Source of the DNA: Calliopum simillimum
Lineage: Eukaryota > Arthropoda > Insecta > Diptera > Lauxaniidae
DNA length: 64,000 nucleotides
Direction: 5' to 3'
Assembly (NCBI GenBank): GCA_951812925.1
Contig: OX638368.1
Coordinates: 127,743,309-127,807,308 of the forward strand
In this document: positions 35,641 through 45,088 of the stretch, one piece after another
Position numbering within the stretch: the stretch's first letter is position 1
Layout: every line of letters begins with the position of its first letter
Notes under the pieces: generated by a model
The model's input: the letters and a program-made list of their open reading frames with translations, nothing else
Databases searched by the model: none
Told to the model about the DNA's origin: nothing
Program-made: the position numbers and the translations under genes

Positions 35641-36635
35641 AATTTTTACGCAATTTTTAATAAAAATGTAAAATAAATGAACATTAACAAAAGTTCTTTA
35701 ACTTTTGAACGATTTTTGCTACAAAAATTATGAAACTTTTCTTTCTGTATGTGGTCATATACATCTGACCACAGAGTCATTCACGCAATATGACTTAACA
35801 ACAATTTTGTTGAAAGTACTCTGATATTGACTTAACATTTTAAATATCGTAATAAAAAGCCCTAATGCAAACTCATTTAGCTACGAAATGTCCATCCTTG
35901 CATTCTCATACTTTTCGTTTTTGCAAAAATTTTTTCACACCAAAACAATGCAGCAACGAGGAAACCCACAAAACGTATCTCCAACTATTTCTGCTTGTTC
36001 TTGCCCCCTTTTAACCACATTTTTATTGTCCCTTTTGTCGCTAGTCATTTTCTTCATTACTATGTGGTTTTTTGAGACTTGCACAATGTTGCCAAAGGAA
36101 CTCAACGAAAATTCCCAAGCGTAGCATAAACTGAAAAGCATTCCACCATGTCCTAGTCATCGTCATATAGTCTGTCCAGTGTTGCCATTTGATTACAAAA
36201 CGTTTTTCTAATATTCCTCAATAATGCAACATTATTTGAAGCCATTTTTCTTGGGACCAACATTTTGGTGTTTTTTTTTTTGTTTCTTCTCAACAACGAT
36301 GCTGGTGACAAAGCCGCAGCCACAAGCGGGTGATTTCAATTTTTTCTCCACAGACACACACACACACAGTCTTACACATGGTTCGTTATTGTAACCGGAA
36401 AAAGTTTGGACGCTGCTCACATAAACGACATTTGTTTCTTGGCTTCAATTTTTTTTTTTCTTCGCCTCGTCCTTCGTTTTTCATTTTCAGTTTCGTTTAC
36501 TTTTTGGCTTCATTTTTCAAGGTTTTTTTTTCGTTTACTTTTCTTTCGTACTTTAATGGTATTTTTCTGATATTTTTCTTCACACTATTTCTACCATTTT
36601 ATTTTCATTTTTTTTTTCTCTCCATCTCTTTACAG

Positions 36636-36746
36636 TTCCTCCCGAGGAGCCTCGCATATTCGATGCACAGGGCAAAGAAATATCCCAGATGGCGGGTCCA
36701 TTTCGTGAGGGATATGAGCTTTTTTTATGCTGTCAAGTGAAAGGAG
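36636..36746 (+). CDS. Sidestep-family Ig protein, exon C (first part of Ig domain 2)
   Basis: It reads VPPEEPRIFDAQGKEI through GYELFLCCQVKGG. The A-strand PPEEPRI and the B-strand FLCCQV mark entry to the second Ig domain. The acceptor is ctctttacag at 36635 and the donor is gtaagt at 36747. It is in phase 1 at both ends, so its 111 bp could in principle be skipped without a frameshift, although that would remove half a domain. Two adjacent cysteines (CC) stand at the B-strand position, and only one is needed for the core disulphide. Confidence 0.9.
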
Positions 36747-38135
36747 GTAAGTGATTTGTAAATGCCAAACCCTTGTCACTTTTATTGTTGTTGGCTGGCC
36801 AGTGCAAAGCCGCTGTTTTGGTTTCGGGTGAGGGTGTGAATTTTTATTTTGGTTGGATGTTTAGCTTAAGCAGTAGAGTGCTTGTGGTTTCCAAAAATGG
36901 TAAATGGAGTGGGATGTTGAAGAGAAAAAAAAGAAGCAAAATTTTAATAGAAAGTGTAGATTATGTTGAATAGGGAATTGAATATTCAATATATCAAACG
37001 GATTGTCTATTATTTTTATAGTGCAGAAATCAAGAAGTGAATGTTGTAGGAAAATTTGATATTTTGTTGGGTATGGGTATTGAGTTTAAATAATAGTTGT
37101 GTAAAGTATCATCAACTCTTATATGAGAAATATGATTTTTATAAAATTTAATGTGTGTTTTCGTATTCCCTCATAGTCATCATAACAAATAAGTATTATT
37201 TCTTTGCTATTCCTGTTTAAATTTATTTTACTTAAATGTTATACGATATTCGGCCATTCATGTCAAATGCTTCTGCTCGAATACAAATCATTGTATACAT
37301 TAGTACTTAATTCAGCGCTCCATATAAATTTTTAAAGCCTACAGATCAGCCTTTTTAGAAAAACGTTCGTAAACAAGCTTTAGAGCTAATGCTTTGGCTG
37401 TTAATTGATTTAAAACAAAACTTAGCTTAATCTTTAATATTCTTGAAAAATATTTTTCCAAAAGTTCTAAATCTTTTTCTTCCTTGAGTTTAGAATAACT
37501 ACCTTATCGTTATTACACCACCAGCATCTGATATCTGAACTTATTAGTCAAGACTTCAACTTAAATTTATTGCAATCAAACAACTACTCTGCAGCTCTGC
37601 TGATGATGGTTGTGGTCTTCGAGAAAAATCTGCAAAGTTTCTCAATGATTCTAACAAGTGCCGCGTATACCAGCTCTCTCTTTGCATCACTTGCTAAATT
37701 TACCTCTTGCTGAGCTGGTTTAGGCATTTGCTACACGCAGGAGAAAAATGTTCCAAAATCAAGCCCAAATCGTTTTTAATAAAGCAAGGATGTCAGCGTT
37801 TTCAAATCACTGAGCCAAACGCAACCAAAATTGGCTTACTTTTGTTCTACGCTGACACCCTTGTAATAATGGCACAAAACCATTCTAAAATATGCTTAAC
37901 TTGTTCGCAATTCGAGTTCAAGCTTGGGTGTAATAAAAATTTGATAATTAAGACCAATTGTGCTCAATGCATGCCATTTTGTACTGGTCTATCATTTTCT
38001 ACTTGCTTACCAAAAAATAAATATTTTTAAATAATTTTATTCTGTTTTTTTATGATTCTCAATATGCTTATGTAGACTATTGTTTAAATGATTTCTGCTC
38101 GACATACAAATTGGGTATTTGTGGTAGAGTAACTA

Positions 38136-38798
38136 CATACCCAAGGGGAAAAGAAGTGCTTCAAAAACCCTTCTGAAGTGCATCTTTTTCACTAATAAGC
38201 GCTTCCGCTCCGTAAGAACTATTCTTTCTTTTTAACATTGCATGTGATGGATGTAAGCGAGCAAAAGCTTACCGCAGCCTTACTTTTAAAGGCCTTTTGA
38301 AGCTCTTATTTGTAATACTGCGGTAAACATTTTTTCAATAAAATTAAAAAAAGAAAAAAACTGGCCGCACCAGGATTTGAATCCACGACCGTCCGTGTGA
38401 TAGATTAAAACAGAGTGTTCTTACTTACATTTACCAACTTTTTAGACCGCTACACCAATGGCCGATGATATGAAGAGGTATTAAATTTGTATATTAAGCA
38501 AATGTTGTCCAAACAGAATTTGACATTTGAATGCTCCTACAGCCTTACATAGAAACATTGTGTAACCAGTTTCAATTCAATTAAGCAAAAATAAATAAAT
38601 AAGAGAAAGGAAAATAGAAAATTGTAATAAAAAAAGTTGAATAAAAAATATTTTAATAAAAAAAAAAAAAATGTAAAAAAAACAACCCGGGCTAGGTTCG
38701 CACCCATGTTGTTCTTACTGCAGCCTTATAAAAAATCATTCTGAAAGTGCTTCTAAATTTCTATGGGACAAGCGCTAGAAATTTTTCCTCTTGGGTTG
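38136..38798. mobile_element. Compact TIR element carrying two tRNA-like modules
   Basis: The left end (catacccaaggggaaaagaag) and right end (reverse complement caacccaagaggaaaaattt) are inverted repeats and both are flanked by TA. The first 200 bp match 2864-3060. Inside on the minus strand is a full tRNA-like module (38362-38462) and, nearer the right end, a second box B (about 38684-38700). No transposase is present. This is the clearest representative of the tRNA-carrying TIR family in the window. Confidence 0.65.
38362..38462 (-). repeat. tRNA-like module with box A, insert, box B and T-run
   Basis: Minus strand: ggccattggtgtagcggtct (box A region), then aaaagttggtaaatgtaagt opening an insert of about 45 nt, then tctatcacacggacggtcg, box B ggattcaaatcctgg, tgcggccag and a run of seven T. 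A four-base GGCC/GGCC pairing is possible in the acceptor. Compared with 55083-55150, which has no insert, the extra segment lies near the anticodon, where eukaryotic tRNA introns lie. Splicing is an inference. Confidence 0.5.
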
Positions 38799-39693
38799 TA
38801 CTGAAATCCCGTATTGGGATGTTCGACATAAATACCAGGTTGCAAAGCTGATATTCGGAAAGAGCACATTTAAATCTTAAAAAAATTACCAATTTTTAAA
38901 AATCTCGGAAAACTTTCCAGGCGAACTCTTTTTAGAACCAAATGACTGTACTAAAATAGATTACAAGTACTATACCTCAATTAATGGTTGTTCTTTTTCG
39001 GCGGTCGAGGTGTCTGTTTGTTTTAATGAAATGTAAAAAACTACCATTAGAGTTTTAGAAGGTTTCTTTTATTGTGGAACACCATACATAGTATCAAAAT
39101 TCTTCAATGATGCAACATTTAAGGACACTGAATGAAGTAAATACATATTTATGGAGAGTAAATATTGTGGTGAACCCACATGGTCACCTTATTTCCTTCA
39201 CTTAGTATACTAAACTTGACTTAAATGCATTTGGCCTTCATATTGTTCTTTCAATTCTATTTTTTTTTTTTTCATTCCCACACTTGTAGCCATATCCTGT
39301 TAAGTAACATACCGCAGACAGCAATACTTTTGAATGCAACCAAAATAATGCAAGTGCATTCCAGCGTGTATGTTAAAAAGAATCAAATTCCATAAGAGCA
39401 ATGCAAGTCAAGGCTAAACTGAAAATTTAAAATTAAAAATAAATTTGGTAAAATTTTGTCAATATCGATGACAAAATTTTACCAACACACTCTTAGACAA
39501 GTCCTGGAATAACTTAATCAAATAAGCACAAATAGAAAAAGGAAGAGTCATGAAAATATTGGTTAAACTTTTGGTTAAAAAATACTGGTATTTTAATTAA
39601 ATAAGCAAAGCAGTTTAAAAAAAATAAAATCAGTTTTTTTACGACAATCCAACTCCAACCTTATATTATTTTAAAAGCTACTTATATGCATAT

Positions 39694-40140
39694 TAGTGAT
39701 GAGCAAAATCAGTCTTGGTCTTGCGTCTTGTTGTTGGTATTGCTAATTTTGGGAGACCAAGACCAAGACCAAGATGCTCATATTTTTGCAAGACCAAGAC
39801 CAAGACTGCTATGGTCTTGGTCTTGCTCACGATAATTGTCAAGACCGAGACTGCTTTTCAGTCTTGCTAATTTATCGTTAAAAGTTGTTTCACCCCCGTT
39901 TTGAAGATAAAATCATCTCTCAATTTGAATTTTAGCATCTTAAAAACCCAACTGCTTTGGAAAAAATGGTTTTGAATACTCAATATCTCTGAAAATTTTT
40001 TCAAGTACAAGACCAAGACCGAGACCAAGACCAAGACTCATTATCAAAGCCAAGACCAAGACCAAGACTCAATGTGCAAGAACAATACCAAGACCAAGAC
40101 TGCTATGATCTTGGTCTTGGTCTTGGTTTGCTCATCACTA
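39694..40140. mobile_element. hAT-type MITE with perfect 8-bp target duplication and AAGACC repeats
   Basis: The termini are tagtgatgagcaaa and its reverse complement. The flanks are the identical octamer atgcatat at 39686-39693 and 40141-40148. Subterminal and internal DNA is packed with the hexamer aagacc (or ggtctt) in both orientations, in runs such as agaccaagaccaagac. The interior is AT-rich and non-coding. The TIR and the 8-bp duplication place it in the hAT superfamily. Confidence 0.88.
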
Positions 40141-40370
40141 ATGCATATAGAACTGCCTCTGAATCAACCACGGGCGGAACGTTCTGCCCTCATCAGCCGA
40201 TAGCATTTTTATGCGCTGGCCACAACCCGTTTTAAATCGAAGACCCAATTAAACGTCACAATACGGGAAACAGCCAAAAAAAATAAAAATTTTACAGGAG
40301 AAGACTAAATTTTCAAAATGCAAATATCAAATTTCCTAGTTCTACTGAGAATAAAAGGAAATTTCATATA

Positions 40371-41216
40371 CAGTGCTGTGCAAAACATTTGCAACTAAAA
40401 ACACTTGAAACTGAATCACCAATTTTTGGCCACTAAAACAGTAAGAAGACCAAGGAGAGAAAGCCTAAGCCCGAAATATACAAGAGGAACTGTCAAGCAT
40501 AGAGGTTGTAGAATCATGGTCTGGGGATGCTTTCTGCGCAAGGAATCGGACCAATTCAAAGTGTTGTAGGCATAATGAAGTCTAATGATTATAAAGAAAT
40601 ACTCCAAAATACTATGATGCCATATGCAACTTAGAAAATGGCACTAAAATGGATATTCCTGCATGATAACAACCCTAAGCACACGTCGAAAATGGTAAAA
40701 GATTGGATAAAATGGCAAAATATTGATGTTCATCAATGCTCCGCGGAGTCGCTAGATCTAAACACAAACAAATCGTCAAGTCACGAAAATGCATTGCTTA
40801 TTATGCAATCAAAAATTTAGAAAACAGGATGAGTTATTTAATGAAGTTAAAAAACGGTAGCAGGACACTCTACACTCATTTAAAAATAGTTTTATCGGAT
40901 CCATTCCAAAAAGATGCACTGCTGTTATAAAAAACAGGGGTTATTCCATTAAATATTGATTTTTTTAGTTATTAATTTTTAATTTAGATTAATACTTGCA
41001 AATGTTTTGCACAGCCAATACCGATACATTTTTATATTGCACTTAAGTCATAGTTTCGTATTAGTGATGTATTGACTTTTTATTTTTGTTTTATAAACAA
41101 CAATCTAAATGACATAAAACCTCATACCAAGTATTTTATTTGCATCTGTTTTAAAGGTCGAAAATTGGTGATTCAGTTTCGAGTATTTTTGTTTGCAAAT
41201 GTTATGCACAGCACTG
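40371..41216 (+). mobile_element. Tc1-type transposon fossil
   Basis: Inverted repeats of about 62 bp (cagtgctgtgcaaaacattt at the left, its near reverse complement at the right) are flanked by TA at both ends. Between them a decayed plus-strand transposase is readable: a VKHRGCRIMVWGCF block (about 40490-40530), WIFLHDNNPKHTSKMVKDWI (about 40650-40710), and SLDLN, where the family has SPDLNPIE. Stops and frameshifts interrupt it and the N-terminal DNA-binding half is missing. A third copy of the terminus (cttgcaaatgttttgcacag) lies internally at about 40995-41017. Confidence 0.88.
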
Positions 41217-42929
41217 TATATATCAAAACAAATTCTGTTACTTAAGATTGCTGTGATTTCAAAACCTTTGCATTTAGTGTGGTTTAGATAAAGATTTTTT
41301 ATTTTTATTTCAAGCATAATGATGCTATACATCTTACTTACAGTGCAGTAGGTACTTAGTACTATGTATTCAACTTTACCCCACCATAAACGCTGACATT
41401 ACATTTATTTGTACAGCATAATGTTGCAATTTTTCAAACAACTTTCATGCGGCAAATGCTCACTTTTGGCTTACTTAGGTACCGATGATTGTGCGATTTC
41501 CACTTTTTCTTTTAACTTTACTTGCGTTATTTACACACATAGACACACACACACACAGAGACACAAGCAACCGCTATCCTCATAATTTAGAGTGTTTCCT
41601 GCGCTGGCATAGGAAACAGCTGTTCATTTATAAGGTTATGTGTGCTTAAATTATTTCTTCTTTTTTTTGCCCCTTTTTCAGTTCATCCTCAATATTATTT
41701 TTTGCCCCCTAATTTTGTTGCTTGCTTTATATGACATTCATAAATTCAGCGTGAAGTAAAGCTGCAAAATTTATTATGACATGACATGTTGTTGTACAAA
41801 ATAAATTTCTGTTGTTGTTGTTGTTGTTGCTGTTGGTTTCATCTTTTCTTGCTTGATCGCAACTCGTTTAGAAAATTGCAGATTTTTATCGAGTTGACAG
41901 AATTTATTTGAACTCTACGCCACTTCCGTTTCCGACGACGCGCCGCTGCCACTACATTGATGACGCTACTGGTAAACATCATCAACAGCCGAACATTGGC
42001 CATCGTCGTTGCTCCTGCTGCTGCTGTTGTTGCTGTGTTAGTGCGAATGTGCTGGTATTAAAATTAATATGCCATTTGAAGTTTACGAGCTGAAATAAGT
42101 GTCATAAAAATGAGTGCGACTGTGACTGTATAGTGAAAGAGATAGGTATAAAAGAGCGACGCAGCATACATGTACATGTAGTAGAGTGGTTATTATCAGA
42201 ATGAATAGGTTTTTGAGGACTGTCAAGGGAATTCTTTTAGTTTCGAGTTTAAGCAGCTTAAGTCAAAGGCAACAAGGACAACAAAAAATCAGGGAAAAAG
42301 GTCTTTTAGTGAAGTGAATGCTAAAGGAATGTGCGCAGGTTATGAAAAAAGTCAAGTAAATAATAATAGGCTGATTTCTTGTGTGTATTAGTATTTCCTA
42401 ATTGAAAAAGGAAAGATTAAGGAAATATTTGTATGCGAGCAATTGGAATTCCTTAAAGTGTGCTTGAAGAAAAATTTGGTAAACTTAAAGATTTATTTTT
42501 CTTTCAATTTTGTAAATGAATTTCGCATTATTGTAAGTAAGTGAGATGAGCTATACTCAGTCTCACCAAGATTTGCGGTTCACTTTAAAATAGGAAAAAA
42601 CGTGTTTTTTATAGTTTTAAACATAAAATCTTTGATTTAGTATTACATGTCACTTAACTTAAAAATTTCTTTAACTTAAATTTAGCTAAGATTCATTTTT
42701 CAACTTAAAACCGTCCCTGCAAAACCCTCAGGAAAATCTTGAGCCATGCATTTATAAATGCGTTGTAGTTGACATTTAGATGAAACTCATATCTTCAAGA
42801 TTTTTGGGGAAACAAGACTCTTCTAATAATTTTTTCTTGGTGTGTTGAAGACAAAAACTTTTTCCATACATCAATCAATCTAATAATTCCCTGCATGATA
42901 TACTAAAAAAAATATACGTGCAACTCAGT

Positions 42930-43420
42930 ACACTTGAAGAAAGTGCAATTTATATATCAAAAGTTTTCGTGATATCAATTGAATATCTAGATATTGTTTG
43001 TTTTGACATTGGGTGACCTTCGAGAACTTTCGGGCATCCCAGAAAATGAATTAATTAAAGCTTATCCGTCGTAAATTTTTTTCCTCTAGTATATCTAGAT
43101 AGTCTTCGTTTTGACCATGAACCATTTCGGTAACCTTCAGGTGTCCCAAAAAATGAATAAGTTAAGTTTTCTTGATAGTCCACAATATATGTTTTCCCTC
43201 TAGTATACCTAAATATTCTTCGTATTGGCTATGAAGCCTTTGGGTGATCTTCAGGAACGTTCGGATGTCCCAGAAAACTAGCAGTTATACCTAGTTGATA
43301 GTCTCACATAGATATTGTCCCTATAGTATACGAAAATATTCTTCGTATTGACTACGAAGCCTCTGAGTAACCTTCGGGAGCCTTCGGATGTCCCGGAAAA
43401 TGTAACAAAAAGTGCCACAA
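42930..43420 (+). repeat. Tandem repeat of about 123 bp, four units
   Basis: The word gtcccagaaaa and its variants occur at 43036, 43143, 43267 and 43390 (spacings 107, 124, 123). Each unit also has ctagtatacctaaatattct and cttcgtattggctatgaagc-type text and an attcgg/cttcgg block. Units differ by 15-25 percent by eye. A single diverged monomer is at 24950. Confidence 0.75.
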
Positions 43421-44159
43421 AAAAGTGACGCTAAAATCACTCGCGGCCTTGGAATTTTACAAATAAGGCGGCCAAAGCTGTTTCGTCTCAAAAATAGTAA
43501 ATGAAATAGTAAAATACAATTAAAAAAAAATTTGAAACACTACAAATGTCTGAACCGAAACCTCTACTAGAACGCCAAAAAATCGCAAGAACTGTCTTAA
43601 ACATGAAATAAGCTCTACCATATTTCTTTCATTGTCCTATCTGATAAATCTATTGAGAAACTTCACAAATGTTTTTATTTTTATAACTAATACATAATAA
43701 ATCAAAAATACTCAACAAGCTCTGAAAAAACCTAAAGGCTGATACACCTCTCTAGCCTTTCAGAAATACCATTCACAGAATCGCCAATGTTTCCTTCCAA
43801 ACAAGAGCTTTCACTCAAATCGCAAAGAGAATTGAGCATTTGGAGACTTTAGTATTCTGAGGTCGTTGAAACAGATGTTTGAATAAAAATTTCCACCTTC
43901 AAATACCCTAGCAAATGGCCGGAAGCAAAACATTGAAATGTTAAAATTAAATATGCTTTATAAAGAGGCCTCGAAAACCTCGTAAGCTCATAGTAGGTAG
44001 TAAGAACCTTTAACAGTTTTACGAGCTTACAATGTTTTCGAGTCTTTTACACATTTAAAGGAATACCATAAATTAATCTTTTCGTTTTTATTTTATAAAA
44101 CTTAAAATCACATTCAAAATGCAACTTTAACCTTAATTTTCTCTCTTTCTCCTTTCCAG

Positions 44160-44372
44160 GACGTCCCATGCCAAAAGTCACATGGTGGCGCGATGACCTT
44201 GAACTCATTGGCACCAGTCATACATCGGTGGAAGAGGGCATACAAGTTATGGTCAATCAATTATTAATTGGTACAACGACCAGAGACTATTATGGCTCCA
44301 CAATAGAATGTAGAGCTCAGGGAACAAAGCTCATATCGCCTGTGATAAAAGAGGTCACCGTGCAAGTGCATC
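44160..44372 (+). CDS. Sidestep-family Ig protein, exon D (remainder of Ig domain 2)
   Basis: It begins by completing a glycine codon and reads GRPMPKVTWWRDDLELIG with the core tryptophan, then TTRDYYGSTIECRAQG with the F-strand cysteine that pairs with exon C. It ends KEVTVQVH plus one base (phase 1). The acceptor is cctttccag and the donor is gtaagt at 44373. A long PMPKVTWWRDD stretch of this kind is typical of Side and Beat-partner Ig proteins. There are no in-frame stops. Confidence 0.9.
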
Positions 44373-44918
44373 GTAAGTACCATAAGTTACATTGACTCTG
44401 TCATTCTCATTTCAGTCAAATTTCAATAGCATAAAAACAAAATTCAATGTAAACTAATCGGCATAATTATTTTGACAAAATTTATTTCTGATTATTGAAC
44501 GCTGATTTGGTTAGAACTGTCAAATAACGTTGCGAAAATTATGTTCAAAAGATAGACCATATTTACAGCTATATGGCATACTAAATATTTTGTCGTTCAC
44601 CACTTACATTCTTTTTCTGCTGCTAAGAATGCAGGCAAACAAGGAATTTTGAAGTGACATAAGTATTTTAGCATCAACTTTTATACAGCAAAAATGTGAT
44701 TCAAACGATGCAAATTTATTTCGTTTACTTGGAGTGTGCTGGTCTTTCTTTTGGGCATCATTTTCGTAGCATTATTTGACAGTTCTAAGCAAAGCAACGT
44801 TCGATAGACGCAAATGAATTTTGTCAAAATTATTATGCCGACTAGTGTAACAAATATTTCTATTAACTTGACGCCCATATTGATACATCTTATTTCTATC
44901 ACTTATTTTGCTTTTTAG
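44373..44918 (+). other. Intron of 546 bp
   Basis: It runs from gtaagt to tgctttttag. It is the only short intron seen in the gene, and I recognise no repeat in it. Confidence 0.85.
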
Positions 44919-45088
44919 TCAAACCGGTGCGGGTGAAAATTGTAACACCCAACGACCTGCTAACAGCTGGTCACCCAGTGCCTTTAAGATGCGAGTCATG
45001 GGGCTCATATCCGGCAGCTAAGATAACATGGCTGCTCGATGGGGAGCCAATACGTAATGCTGACGTAACGGTGCACAGTGACCGTGAG
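44919..45088 (+). CDS. Sidestep-family Ig protein, exon E (first part of Ig domain 3)
   Basis: It completes a leucine codon, then reads KPVRVKIVTPNDLLTAGHPV and PLRCESWGSYPAAKITWLLD. It carries the B-strand cysteine and core tryptophan of the third Ig domain. It ends VTVHSDRE on a complete codon (phase 0), the first non-phase-1 boundary in the gene. The donor is gtaagt at 45089. CESWGS at the B strand and ITWLLDG are Side-like features known from memory, not from a search. Confidence 0.9.

Larger units (their letters stand above)
31658..36635 (+). other. Intron of 5.0 kb
   Basis: It runs from gtgagt to tctttacag. It contains the reverse Helitron copy 5, the T-rich satellite and a fragment of the TTCGATTAATCGAA element. 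From 31700 to 32920 and from 35650 to 36600 I recognise no element. Short frames there have no family resemblance. Confidence 0.8.
36747..44159 (+). other. Intron of 7.4 kb
   Basis: It runs from gtaagt to tcctttccag. It contains the tRNA-bearing TIR element, a hAT-type MITE, a Tc1 fossil and a tandem array, each listed separately. A 107-codon frame at 37707-38030 is not recognised and I do not call it. From 36750 to 38130 and from 41350 to 42900 no repeat was identified beyond simple (CA)n and (GTT)n tracts. Confidence 0.8.

Noticed and set aside
36350..36366. Short (CA)n tract near exon C
   Set aside because: Too short and common to have meaning beyond a simple repeat.
37707..38030. 107-codon frame with several cysteines
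   Set aside because: No recognised motif, no neighbouring gene signals, and it sits in an intron of the Ig gene. It could be a decayed fragment but nothing supports a call.
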